This document shows, piece by piece, positions 1 to 10,873 of a stretch of DNA of 64,000 bases. The notes under the pieces were generated by a model. That model was given only the letters and a program-made list of their open reading frames with translations, did no database searches and had not been told where the DNA came from. Position 1 is the stretch's first letter. Every line of letters begins with the position of its first letter. Both the position numbers and the translations under genes were made by a program. Source of the DNA: Anadara kagoshimensis (lineage: Eukaryota; Mollusca; Bivalvia; Arcoida; Arcidae); assembly GCA_021292105.1 (NCBI GenBank), contig CM037869.1, positions 25,248,050 to 25,312,049 on the forward strand, in the 5' to 3' direction.

Positions 1-1041
1 ATGAAGAAAAGACAAATGGTAGGTCACTAATTGTTTGCTAGAACCCTGTACATATACCCTTTTTTCACTATTTAGGGGGTATATTCTGACTAAACCACAG
101 TTCCTACATTACACACTTCATGCTATCTTTTGAGATATATTCATAGAGTCTGAATATATATAGCAAAAAACACTTTGTTTTAAAATCCTTGTTAATTTTG
201 TAGGTCAAATCAATCATAAAGAATTTTGGTTAAAAATTGTATGTTTCTCAATTTTTTTGACCACAAGAAGATTTAAATATACCCTTTTGCTGGATACATG
301 TTTGTAAAATGCGAATTTTAAAAAGATAAATTAAATATGGGATGTTCATTAATTGTGTAAAATCATTTTTTGTAAACAGTTTTCTTTTTCAGTCATAGAA
401 CTTAAACATTACAATATTTAAAAATTACATGTCATAAATATACAATTTTTTTCAAATTTTAACAAATTGTTACATAATTTGAAAATTACTTGCAAACGAG
501 TTTTCAACGAGATTGGAATATCAGCAATATGCATCCTTAAAGACAACATCCTTAGGGAGTGGTACTCGTGTCTGCGGCGTCCTGACTAGGTAATCTAACA
601 CCTTAAAGTCGCCCTAACATCGCGCTAGTACAAGGCAGACCATACAACACACTTGCACTTCACATGCATACACGTAAGTCAGAAAGTCATAGATTAATCC
701 ATAGAGGTAATTAAAATAGTCATAGTCACGAATAGCTGCAAAATTGCTAATGCGACGTTAAGCAACATTCAACATCAACTTTAAGGACAACAATTATCGT
801 GTACAACCTTAAACACACTGATACCCATGGTATATAAGAGGAATCCTTATGTTTCATTCTGTGCTTCATTTTATACCATCACACCCAAGGATCCAGAAAG
901 TTACAGTACAGATCAGTTACTTATATAAAACATACTTTATGTATAAATCATGTATGTGGAATACAAATATAAAAAAAACATTTCTGTCCAGTCCATGTCA
1001 AATCACAATCACAAAGCAAATTAAATACTAAGAAAATATAT
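1..1041. other. AT-rich intergenic sequence, no gene seen
   Basis: No coding region with recognisable domains, no SINE head and no long inverted repeat were seen. One short open frame near 849-1031 has no recognisable features and is probably chance. Confidence 0.5.
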
Positions 1042-1250
1042 TAAACACGTGAACTTCCACCAGGGAAGTGAGAACTGGTGCTCCGGAAGGGTAAGTTCAT
1101 ATTTAGCTACGTATAATCGCGTACAGTGTCTAATCAAAATTGAGAGTAAAAGGAATATAGAACTATGGGGATTTAAAATATATCCAGGGCAAGTCTGGAG
1201 ATAGAGACATCATGGTGATATTTATTCGATTGTATTTAACAACCCAGCTA
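1042..1250 (-). mobile_element. Retroelement R fragment
   Basis: Contains the conserved R-family stretch ACTTCCACCAGGGAAGTGAG followed by a CTCCGGAAGGGTAAG motif. It matches 10930-11110, 11726-11930, 37210-37330 and 43310-43390 on the same strand and 17990-18110 inverted. The terminal 3' tail of the family is missing here. Confidence 0.6.
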
Positions 1251-1667
1251 GGAATATTGTTTTTATCACAGTTTCGGATGAAAACAAGAGGTTCCCTATA
1301 ACATACCGGTACTTTTTATCTCAAAAAAGATTATTTCTTTTAAATTGAGTCTCAGTTTTATTTGGAAGACCATATAGCTCAGTGGGTAGAGGATACTTGT
1401 ATTTGGGAGGAGAATTATTGTTTAAGTTGTATTTTTACATCTGGAATGATAACGAAAACCAGAATGCCAGGAGAAAGATATTGACAATAAACAAAACAAT
1501 GTTACCAAAGTCAGTTATAAAACTTTATACATTGGGTTCTGTCCTAACTGCGAATTGAACCCAGAACATGCGTTTGGGTATTAAGAGAACATGAAAAGTT
1601 ATAAAAACTCATATACATCGAAACTGGCTTAAAGATCACTTCTTTAAAAGTATCGGTGTTGGTCATC

Positions 1668-2248
1668 TGGTTCCAATTCCAACTTTTTCCAACTGATTTT
1701 GATCAACTCGTTCCATCGTTTTATGCAGAGTTTTTACATTTCATAGGATTTAATTACTAACTAGTTCCAACTTAATTAATAACTTGTTCCAATTTAATTA
1801 ATAACTTGTTCCAACTTTACTACCAACTCGTTCCAAAATACCAACTCGTTACAAATTTTTTTTACCAACTTGGTTGTTAAAACGTTTCAAATCCTTTTTA
1901 CTTATGATATTATTGACAATATTACTTCTTTTGTATCATAATGATAATAGTAATACTAATAATAACCCCGAAAATTAAGCGCATTTCTATACGTAATTCA
2001 CATTTTTCTTGATCAAAATTGTTATTCTTGTGAAATTATTAATCATTATAAGTGTATATCTAGTTATAAGTTGAAATAAAGGAAAATTATCCTTTAAAAT
2101 ATAACGTAATATCAATATCACGGATTCAACAAAGAGATCTTACACAAAAAATAACTTTATTAAAACTTGATTGAGAAATTTGGTACGAGTTGGTAAAAGA
2201 ATTTGAACGAGTTGGCAAAAGTTAGTTGGAACAAGTTTACTAGTATTC
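1668..2248. mobile_element. TIR element B with subterminal CCAACTCGTTCC motifs (short copy)
   Basis: The left end reads GGTTCCAATTCCAAC and goes into CCAACTCGTTCC-like motifs (to about 1885). The right end (about 2183-2245) carries the same motifs inverted, as GAACGAGTTGG. The middle is AT-rich without coding sequence. This looks like a non-autonomous DNA element whose TIRs hold tandem motifs. A longer copy is at 12523-14545. Confidence 0.55.
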
Positions 2249-2257
2249 AAAGTACCA

Positions 2258-2385
2258 CCTGTTCAGGTGGCAGTAAGATTGTATCCCAATTCCTCTTCAT
2301 TCATGCTATTTGAACCTATATAGAAGGGTCATCTGTCTATAAAGTTCACTTTTGCTAGTGCTATAGGTGTTCTTTGTTATGAATG
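2258..2385 (-). mobile_element. Short MITE fragment (family M)
   Basis: The reverse complement resembles the MITEs at 24979-25163 and 50836-51018: a stretch about a tract of shared sequence including GGTTCAAATA and GGGATACAAT. A matching copy sits at 14565-14690 in the second unit A. Confidence 0.5.
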
Positions 2386-2611
2386 AACCGGATGTTCAGA
2401 GCGTTAGGGGGATAACAAACGTCCTAAAAGCACCTCAACAAGCCGTAGGCTTTACCAAGGTGTCGAGAATTTAAGAAATGTCATTTGCTTGCGATATTTC
2501 AAAAGGTAATGCAAGAAAGTATAGCGCGTACCAAATTCAAAATGAAGGGCTTTGACCTACTATTCATATAATAAAACTGGTTAGTTCTAAAAAGTTAGTA
2601 TATTTTAGTGT

Positions 2612-2800
2612 TTAACGTCTCGGTCAAGAATATACAATGCACAGGCAAAGTTTTGCACCTTCGCCTTTAGCTGACGACGTCTCGATATAAGTGACATATT
2701 TTTGACTGAGACGTTAAACACCATTACCCACTCATTCCCTCAAAATAAAAAGTAAAAATAAAAAATTAAATAGACTGAGGAAGGTAACGCCATTATCCAA
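2612..2800 (+). mobile_element. SINE 3'-tail fragment
   Basis: Carries the 3' body of the window's main tRNA-derived SINE: GCACAGGCAAAG, TTCGCCTTTAGCTGACGACG, TCTCGATATAAGTGACATAT and GACGTTAAACACCATTACCC. The tRNA-like head is absent. The sequence after the tail matches that after the SINE at 20633-20950. Confidence 0.7.
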
Positions 2801-2863
2801 CTCAACTCCTTTCGTTATATCGAAATGTGTTATATTTATATATTTATTTATTTATAGTAGAAC

Positions 2864-3744
2864 TTCGATATCTCGAATACCACGGATAACTCGAAGTTAT
2901 TATTTTGTCCCGACCGATTTTCTATATAAACTATAAAAATACAACTTCGATAACGCAAACTCCTATAACTCGAATACCCCCGTTAACTCGAAGTAATGTT
3001 AAGGTACAAAATTAAAAATTATAGGCAAAACAACCTTCTAAAACTCGAAATATTTTTAACAATGGGTGACCAATAGAACGTTTCAGTGAGAACACGTTAA
3101 TTAATCGACCATTAGCTATAATACTTCAGTATAATCCGACTAATGGTTGGAGAAGTGGTACAGATCAAAGGTTTTGCTACTGTATTAATTAATATCAATT
3201 AAAGGATTAGTACTCTGTGCCGTTATAGGCGATGAAGTGTAACCGTGTACTCCCTCAGTAGAAGCCGAGTTTTATGCTGCTGGCGATAACAACAAATTTT
3301 CAGGTGATTTAAGCTGTATTTTAATGACTGACACATGGTAGGCACACTAGTTTTATAATTTCTATAAAATGTGTGTCTTGTTTTGTATATTATAACATAC
3401 ATATGTATATGGATATGTTTATCTGATTCAGTTCTTTGAATGCATTACGGTCATGTATTGGTAAATACACATTTTGTGTATTTCATGTATGCATTTGTTG
3501 TCGTCATCAGTCCTTATAAAAACATAATTGATAATTTGATTTTAATTCATTTATTATTTTATGTAATACCGGTACATATTACACCAGTGTATCAGTAAAC
3601 AGTTTTACACCAGCCAACATTTCTCCCAAAGAAATAAAAGTTACATTGTGACCTCATCCTTCAACTTCGAAAACTCGAACACCCCGATAACTCGAAGTCA
3701 TCAACGAAGTCCCGTGCACTTCGAGTTACCAAAGTTCTACTGTA
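2864..3744. mobile_element. Non-autonomous Tigger/pogo-like DNA element
   Basis: Both ends carry the same inverted terminus (left GTAGAACTTCGATATCTCGA, right ending AAAGTTCTACTGTA), with further ATAACTCGAAG motifs inside each end and TA at both borders. ACTCGAA-rich termini and TA targets are typical of TcMar-Tigger elements. The 0.88-kb length and lack of any transposase frame make it a deletion derivative. Confidence 0.65.
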
Positions 3745-4184
3745 TTTGTTTATTTTTCTAAAAATAATAAAACAAATGATTTTTAGATTCTATCCGAGGG
3801 AGTGACGTTTCTTTTTTACATTTAGGGGTGACGTTACTTTTTAACATACCTGTATAATGCCATCAGTGCATGTTTAATTATTTATGTATTATTTATACAT
3901 CTACTATTGTCTTAATTAGCTGTCAATTAATATTTGAAAATCCTCAACAATTTAAATTTTTAACAGTACATAAACATTTGCCTTATAGATTAGGTAGACT
4001 GAATAACCAATCAGATTACAAGAGGCTCTCTATTGCATGAAAAAAGATGAAGATATATGCTAAGATATCTGACCAATAATATTCTTTATCTTTAGTTGTC
4101 TTAAAATTATCATTTAATAGAAATGTTGTCTTGAATAATAACACTGCAAAAATGCAGAATCAAGAGGGCGTGGATCCAAAATTG
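3745..4184. other. Upstream region of the receptor gene
   Basis: AT-rich, with no repeat recognised. It holds the TATA-like box just before the first receptor exon. No other regulatory motif could be supported. Confidence 0.4.
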
Positions 4185-4192
4185 TATAAAAA
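4185..4192 (+). promoter_or_regulatory. TATA-like box of the receptor gene
   Basis: TATAAAAA lies 38 bases before the first ATG (4223). A start site about 30 bases downstream would leave almost no 5' leader before that ATG. This makes the in-frame ATG at 4262, directly before the hydrophobic signal segment, a plausible real start. Promoter function is inferred from sequence and position alone. Confidence 0.4.
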
Positions 4193-4222
4193 GCTTGTAG
4201 TTAGAATAAACTGTGAAATCAG

Positions 4223-5203
4223 ATGTTAACTCTACTGATGGCTAAGATGTTAGGATTAGAAATGAACAATCGGATATGTGCGATATTTCTGATTACAATA
4301 TTGCTTTATGATTGTATTTTAGTGAACTTGAAATATGATGCTGAATACCGTTTTCTTTATTCTCTCTTCCAACCTAAATTTTATCATACAGTATTTTCGC
4401 AGAGGATAGAACAAGAAAGTAAATGTGCTTCGATGGATACTTGCGGAATTGAGACGGCCAAATTCACACATCCACGATGTTATTGTGACAAAGTATGCAA
4501 AGAATTCAATGATTGCTGTTTAAGCGCCAATATCAACGATACTTCACCAAGAGTGAACATACAATCTAAAAAGAAACAATTATATGCTTGTGAAATGGAA
4601 GCCTTTCGTGATTCATTTTATGGAATTTGGGTTGTGGCAGAATGTCCTGAAGATTATCAGATTACTGACGTATCAGAAAAATGTGCACTGAAGAAGAACA
4701 TACATCCGGTATCAGCAGACGACGGTACAACTTTCAGGAACGTGTATTGTGCCTATTGTCACAATGTTCGTAAATACAACGCGTGGCAATTCGAATACAC
4801 ATCTTTAGGCACTTGTCGAGATGACGTCATGGAACTATTAACAACTTTTCCCAACAAAATTAGGCATATAATAGGGGAAAACTGTCGTTATCAATTTGTA
4901 CCGCCTTCAATTGCCAAGTTTCGTAGTTGCCTGAAAAATGTGATCAGTACAGATGCAAACACCGGTTTGTGTTCTGAATTCCAGAATCCTGTTAAGATAG
5001 ATAAACAGCTTTATAGGAATGTCTACTGCTACAACGGATCCTTGAGTGACAAGACATTGAATTGTTTATTACCGTTAAATGTACAATTTGGATACAGGCA
5101 ATATGTAAGTCTTTCATTAACAGAAATTTTTAACATACAACCTCTGTTTGAAATATTTGGAAGACCAACTTGCAAAGAAAATTTCTATTACGACAACAAA
5201 CAG
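4223..5203 (+). CDS. Receptor exon 1: signal peptide and somatomedin-B-like ectodomain
   Basis: Seen: 327 codons ending in the donor CAG|GTAATT, phase 0. Residues 17-33 are hydrophobic and fit a signal peptide; ATGs at residues 1, 6, 9 and 14 are all possible starts. Residues 68-123 hold eight cysteines (68, 74, 86, 88, 92, 98, 99, 123) with the C-x-C, C-x5-CC spacing of a somatomedin-B domain. Two later NVYC-type cysteine repeats (NVYCAYCHN, NVYCYNGS) follow. Known: somatomedin-B plus cysteine repeats occur on invertebrate adhesion/Methuselah-like receptors. The frame joins exactly to exon 2 at 8704, giving a natural CKENFYYDNKQ-DACIPNNC sequence. Without splicing the frame runs on only to 5278. 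Ligand unknown. Confidence 0.85.
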
Positions 5204-5229
5204 GTAATTATTTGTGTTCAATTTAGAAT

Positions 5230-5655
5230 AAAAGTTAGGATGATGAATCCTTCAGTTCAAATCAGTTATATGAACTAATTTGTAGATAAAAACAATGTAC
5301 TTGGCATTAGTTTTTATTTTAATTTTCGAACCTGTGTCAATGCGTATGTATATAAGAACCCATTGAAACATTTTATTTTTGTGTCGTTTCTATTAAATGA
5401 ATTCTGTTGAACACAAATAGTTTCTATTTAAATTGTTTGATTTTAAAATCAAAATTAGTGAAATGAATGTTTCAGTTAAATCATTGACATGAACTAATTT
5501 GTAGATTAAAGCCGTGTATTTGGCATTAGTTTTTGTTAAAATTATCCAAATCTGTGGCAATGCCCATGTAAATAATGACCCTCCTGTTTGCATTGAAACA
5601 CTTTTTTTTTTGTTTCTATTAAATGAACTCTGTTGAACATAAATAGTTCCTGAAC
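5230..5655. repeat. Tandem duplication of about 230 bp
   Basis: ATGAACTAATTTGTAGAT, TTGGCATTAGTTTTT and CTGTTGAACA(C/T)AAATAGTT recur in order in both halves, spaced about 230 bp. The first unit overlaps the end of the open frame that reads into the intron. Confidence 0.65.
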
Positions 5656-6110
5656 CTGCTTGTCAAGCCTTAGATGAAAACACCTATTCACACTTGCTCT
5701 TGATCAGTTCTGATTGATACACACCGAAAATGATCTTTACGAAACTTCTATTTAATTTAGAAAGAAGAGATAATAATAAATGGGTATTTTAATAACATTT
5801 AGAAAGCACTTTCTGCGGGAATTAGACTTTCGAACCTTTTTATAAGTGGTAATTTTGTGACCTCCAATTAATGACACTAAAAGACAGTTTCCGTTGTATT
5901 TCATTGTTCCATTATTGTTTTGAACGTATAAACCTAGTTTATTTCAATCTTTAGAATTTTTGTACTCTCTGGGGGAATTAGATACCCGAAGCTTCATCTT
6001 ACAGTAATTTTTGTGAAATCCCACAAGTAACTCTTAAAGACAGGTTCTACTGAATTTTAATAGACCTTTCACTATACCAAACTATGATGCATTGTAAACC
6101 AACTTTTATT

Positions 6111-6270
6111 TAAGAAATGACATTCTAATCATGGTATTTCAAGGGTAATGAAAGATAGTGTGGCGCGTGCCAAATTCGATGAAGGGCAAAGCCCTTCATT
6201 TTGAATTTGGCACGCGCCACACTATCTTTCATTACCCCTTGAAATACCATGATCAGAATGTCATTTCTTA
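6111..6270. repeat. Near-perfect 160-bp palindrome (MITE-like hairpin)
   Basis: The left arm from TAAGAAATGACATTCTAATC is mirrored by the right arm ending GAATGTCATTTCTTA. The centre lies at about 6190 (GGGCAAAGCCC). Arms include GGCGCGTGCCAAATT and differ only by a few bases and a 3-base gap. The same sequence family occurs singly at the right end of unit A (about 2470-2570 and 14780-14880). Confidence 0.9.
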
Positions 6271-6594
6271 TATTTACAATAAATATTTTGTACCTTGGCG
6301 CTATTGTTTCCATATCTGCGCGTGTGATATATAGTTTTTAGCCATGCGAGATCGGTGTATCCCACATGACCACGCGACCCCCTGTGTATGACATGACGTA
6401 ATATTGCGGGAAAATTGATACACATCAAGGGTCATGACCCCGTTGTCTTTCTTTGGGAATTGAAATACAATTGATTCTGTATGTTTCATCGAGGACAGGT
6501 ACAGTCATATTGTAAATATTTGGAGATTTTCGCAATTCTCTTATCAAAACCATTTTGCGATTATAAATGTTCATGATATGGACTTCAGTTGAAC

Positions 6595-6712
6595 ATTTGG
6601 TATAAATAAAACCATTTTCGGAAACAAATTCGCGAAAATTAACTTTAAGTTCTCACGGAACACGCGAAAGTTAATTGCACGCGAATAAATGTTCTATACA
6701 GTAGTCATTTCC
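6595..6712. mobile_element. CGCG-rich MITE fragment
   Basis: GCGAAAATTAACTTT, ACGCGAAAGTTAATTGCACG and CGCGAATAAATGTT resemble the complete copy at 53490-53692. The left end is unclear. Confidence 0.4.
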
Positions 6713-6782
6713 GATCTTTCGTATGTGATGTTGATTTAAACAGTTTACGTCATAATCCTTACTTGAGTTTTTTGTTGTTATT

Positions 6783-6784
<2 letters not shown>

Positions 6785-6820
<36 letters not shown>
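6785..6820. repeat. Mononucleotide T tract (T36)
   Basis: Uninterrupted run of 36 T. It could be a decayed poly(A) tail of a minus-strand insertion or simple slippage; no adjacent retroelement was identified. Confidence 0.9.
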
Positions 6821-8189
6821 CCGAGTCTTAGTTTGGTCTGAAAATCTTTGGCGAGCCTCGTACCAGATACAAAACCTGCCTCGAGTTTAGATCAACAACT
6901 ATGATAAATTTATTATAATTTCATTGTTATAATAAAGAAAATTTCCTATTCTAGTTCTTTATTTCTCCAAATCTGTTCATAAAATGGAAAAAAACATTGC
7001 AACTTGTAAACATGTCTACAGGGACTCGAAACAGTCAAATAAGTACAAACAAAAAAAACTGTCGCATATTAGGAAATCTCATTATAATTCTTTAAAATTA
7101 TAAGTATCATTTTAACAGTCACTGGAAAATTATATGTCTATTCAGTGTTATTTACGCGTTAATTTTAAAAGGGTGACTATTTACTGTAACATTTTCTGAA
7201 TTTCTGTTTTCAAGTATCATATTGTTATTCCTTTTCTCTGTAACCATTCAACAATATTTGGTTTTCTCCATGCGGATGAAGGTTCTCTGCACACACAAGG
7301 TATGGTTTAAAGGGCGGCAGTTCCTGCTCAATACGATAATTTAAATGACAATGAATTTAAATTTAACTAATATGACCGAATAAATGAACATCACTTGCAA
7401 AATTATGATGAATTCCAATTTTTACTGATATTACGAAATATTTATGTATCAACGGATTTTAAATTTTACTATGCATACCGAATATATGCATTTCTCGCAT
7501 ATGTGACAGAATAATCTAACGGGATAGGTGGTACGATATTTTTCCATATCGCAACCCGCATGAGCACGTGTATGGTATCTCAGTACAACGGGGACTACTT
7601 TCTCAATAATACTAAGGGACGTAATCCATGATACGAGGGATATGATAACATAAAGCTTTTCGGACCCTAACAAATGATTTCTATAATTTTTAATTTTATT
7701 TTAATGTTATTATTTGTTAAAAAAAACTATTTTTTACCAATAAGTGTATAAAAAAGAAAATGTATTTTGTTGTTATTTATTATCGCGTAGGTCCACATTT
7801 CTGCTCTGCGCGACACATTAATAATGACGTTACAGTATTACGTCATACATGTATTCATCCGCTAGCAAAATTTTTGGTGTATACATGTAGTAGAAGATTT
7901 CAATGTCTTTAGGCTACAATAAGAATTTATATGCGAGAAAAATAATCGATTACTCGTTTCAGACCGAGATAAGGAAATTCCAATCTCGACTGCAATTATC
8001 TTATCTTGGTATGGAACTCGTTATAGATTCTCTTTATCTCGAATAAACATGGCAATGAAATGTATTTCAAATGCATCTCTACCTTAGTTCAAAACTATCA
8101 TGAACCAACCGAATAAAAAAAATCTTATAGTTATATGACAATAGATTCATTTTTTCAAATTTGTTTATTTTCTTATGAAAATAATTATA

Positions 8190-8660
8190 AGTTGACACAC
8201 CAACTGTATCCAGGTTAATCCTGATCACAGCGATATCATACTCATCAACAATATAGTGATGATGGCCATACTGTTGTTTTGTAGGAGGGTATTAATACGC
8301 AAAGGCTTGCAATATCCATGTGTCAACAATTATTTTTGTAAACAGCTTGCTACGTGATATAAAGTTTCCATAGTTGGAATAAGCCCTACCATAGAACATT
8401 AACTGTGAAACAAATACACGATAGACATGAGAAGAAGGTATATTTTAACATAAAAAAGAAAAGTTGACAGTATAAAAGGAATACGCATTACAATAGTTAT
8501 ACAGTTTCAAATGTAGGCTTTCGTTTACGTTATAATTGTGGTATAAGTCTAAATATGAAGATGCAATTTGAAGAAACAGTTGTATCTTTTATTTCAAATA
8601 AACTTGGATATACGTCATTCCCTCATACGTCTCCAAATTTAGGATTATTAAGGAGAACGC
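8190..8660 (-). pseudogene. RT-element fragment inside the receptor intron
   Basis: Aligns by eye with 11090-11545: GGCTTGCAATATCC, TCAACAATTATTTTTGTAA, GGTATAAGTCTAAATA, TCTTTTATTTCAA and ATATATCTGAGTTG. On the minus strand it corresponds to the region after the YxDD motif of the RT at 11015-11594, with many stops. It ends about 40 bases before the receptor 3' splice site and lacks the family's 3' tail. Confidence 0.7.
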
Positions 8661-8703
8661 CATCTATATATCTGAGTTGATAATTTTATGGTTTTTCTTT
8701 CAG

Positions 8704-10235
8704 GATGCATGTATACCCAATAATTGCAGAGAGAACTATGAAGAAAGCTGTGATGCCAAATTGATACGGAATTATGAATGGGTGTTCGAAATGAGGTTTG
8801 TCACAGATGATGTAATAGACGATACTTTCCATTTACGACTTGCAGCATTTTTTTATTTATCGTTGCCTACGGAACGGTATCAAATAAGCATGAAACATAT
8901 CAAGGCACAATATAAATGTCAGAGAAATAAAACTGACGCTGTAAAGACTTGCTGTGTTAGTTATGCATTTATGGTATTCTCTAACGGAGTTGAGATGTCG
9001 TCAGAGGCAACAAAGATGTTCAAGTCTAAAAGCAGTAAAATTAAATGGTCATACATTGAGAGAAACCCCCAAACAAATGTGTCAGCTTTTGACGTCTTCG
9101 AGAATGCAAAACTAACTGATGCATGTAATGTCTCTGGACCGGGTATGTTACATAAGGCATTCGCACAATATGGTAGCAAAGTTAGAGCAGTAAAGCAGCG
9201 GATCATTATCAATAAGACATGGACACCGCCGATAGATATTCCAGAGTATGTAGAGGGTGTGTTAGTTATATCAGGTTACAATAAATCGATACCAGAACTA
9301 AGATTAGAAAAATGGAATGTCTACTTTGAAGCAGACAATGAAACTAACCAAACCCGTCCCACTACCATACCATCTTCAATGTCTACCTTTACCAGTGATT
9401 GGTCAGTAAGCACTATACTAACATATACGACACTTGGAGTTTCCTGTTTCTTTCTTATACTTACCCTCACTGTATATTGTCATTTTGGCCTATTCCAGTC
9501 CACATCCGGGATCATATCAAAGTATATGATGGCTAGCATGTTGGCAGCACAGTTGTTCTTTATTGTAGGCGTGGGAGCAAATTACGTCACAGCTTTGTGT
9601 ACTGTCATAGGGATAATTTCACACTATCTTTGGCTTCTGTCTTTTACATGGATCTCGATCTATCTTTTTAGTATTTTAAAAATGATGAGAACGTTATACA
9701 AATCCCCAGGGGCCCTTACAAAAGGACAAAAACTGTCAAAAGTGGTTTACGGTTTTGGCTTTGTATTGCCTATCTTCATTGTTCTTCCTTGTGTGTTACT
9801 TGATATTTTTTCGGAAGTTGATGTTGGTTACAGCAAAGGCAATATTTGTTTTCCCACTGGGTTTTTGGCTAATCTGTTTTCTTTCACTCTCCCAGTACTG
9901 ATAACGCTATGTTTCAACATCGTTACACTTGTAATAACATCTGTTTCAATATCGAAATACAACAATACTGTTTACTTTTGCAATCAGTGCGACAGGTGCG
10001 TTCATTCATACCAGTCTATCTAAGACTAAGTATACTCTGCGCATGCCCTTGGATATTAGGTATCATTGCTGATATCTTACAACTTGATTTCTTACGCTAT
10101 ATCTATATTACGTTGGCTGGTTCGCATGGTACTTTCGTTGGAATTTCATTTCTCCTCGCAAAAAATGTTAGGGATCGGGTAAGATGTAGTCGCTCGACGA
10201 AGCCTACCAATGACATTGAGTTACAAATTAAATAA
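8704..10235 (+). CDS. Receptor exon 2: ectodomain, seven-helix core and tail, with a frameshift
   Basis: Begins after TTTCTTTCAG, phase 0. The first ~230 codons are extracellular with several N-glycosylation sequons (NKT, NVS, NVS, NKT, NKS, NET, NQT). No GPS autoproteolysis motif (HLTxF type) was seen before TM1. TM1 starts near 9411 and TM1-TM5 follow to about 9950 in one frame, which stops at 10021-10023. TM6, TM7 and the tail (RQVRSFIPVYLRLSILCACP to ELQIK) are in the next frame and stop at 10233-10235. The break lies at about 9955-9985, in the TM5-TM6 loop. The inverted copy at 26938-27425 is 13 bases shorter at this point. So this is either a genuine pseudogene, a natural allele, or an assembly error. 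The fold is family B/Methuselah-like; coupling and ligand cannot be read. Confidence 0.8.
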
Positions 10236-10289
10236 TTGCAGTCCTTGTAGCAAACAGAGGCCCTGAGAACGTTTAATGACTTTAGAGTC

Positions 10290-10295
10290 AATAAA
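10290..10295 (+). promoter_or_regulatory. Polyadenylation signal AATAAA
   Basis: AATAAA lies 55 bases after the receptor stop. In the inverted copy the same place reads AATACA, so the signal is lost there. Confidence 0.55.
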
Positions 10296-10468
10296 AAGAC
10301 ACCAGAAAGTAAAACTGACGTAATTCCACTTTTTTTACAATAAGGATGAAAATGTGTCAGTCTCTCTAGAGAATTTGAACAATTCTTAAAACATTAGATT
10401 GCCATTGTCAGTCCATAGTTTAATCGACATGTCAGTAGGTCTGCCACGAGGTTCCTTGATTTTGTATT

Positions 10469-10873
10469 ATAACCTTTATTACATTAAAGTCTCATTTACA
10501 AAACATGAATTTTAAAACATTGTTGAGTATTTAAGTGTTTGTATAGCATATTTGATGTTATTTTATTCTGTTCCTTTAGTAACTTAAAATATGTAATTAT
10601 ATATGATATTGTCTAGTATTAAAGTGTTTGTAAAGCATAATTGTGAAGTATTTTTTGTTTCTCTCTAGTAACTTTCATATCATTATAATAATAATTGTAT
10701 CTTTGATATAAAGAAATAAAATTACAAATAATAAAGAGCGGTATGTAGCTGAATATTTGTACATGGAACTTTTCATTATAAATACTAAAAATAAACGAAC
10801 AAAAGCCTAAATAAGATATAACAAGCATGTATGAGATTCTGTACTGGTTATCAAATTGACCGTGCTTAATCAA
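10469..10873. repeat. Receptor 3'-flank, duplicated inverted at 21670-22055
   Basis: TTATTACATTAAAGTCTCAT, TGTTCCTTTAGTAACTTAAA, GTGTTTGTAAAGCATAATTG and GATTCTGTACTGGTTATCAA are found reverse-complemented at 21670-22055. It contains its own two diverged internal repeats (…AGTGTTTGTA…) about 95 bp apart. Open frames here are not thought to be genes. Confidence 0.8.

Larger units (their letters stand above)
1042..2609. repeat. Segmental repeat unit A, copy 1 (short form)
   Basis: The unit is found again at 11726-14918 in the same orientation and order. It starts with a fragment of retroelement R, then a stretch with a tRNA-like A-box (near 1370-1400), then a minisatellite-bearing TIR element, an AT-rich spacer, an inverted form of the minisatellite motif, and a right part reading through GCACCTCAACAAGCCGTAGG. 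The copies differ mainly because the minisatellite is about 0.2 kb here and about 1.5 kb in copy 2. Edges are by eye. Confidence 0.75.
5204..8703 (+). other. Receptor intron (GT...AG)
   Basis: Starts GTAATT and ends TTTTTCTTTCAG, phase 0. It holds a tandem duplication (5230-5655), a 160-bp palindrome (6111-6270), a CGCG-rich MITE piece, a T36 tract (6785-6820) and a retroelement RT fragment (8190-8660). Between 6830 and 8190 I see no gene. Additional small exons inside cannot be excluded, although the phase match does not require any. Confidence 0.75.

Noticed and set aside
8961..9212. Minus-strand 83-codon frame within receptor exon 2
   Set aside because: Shadow of the receptor coding strand, which has the domains and splice sites.
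10103..10291. Minus-strand frame over the receptor tail
   Set aside because: Antisense shadow of TM6-TM7 and the 3' UTR.
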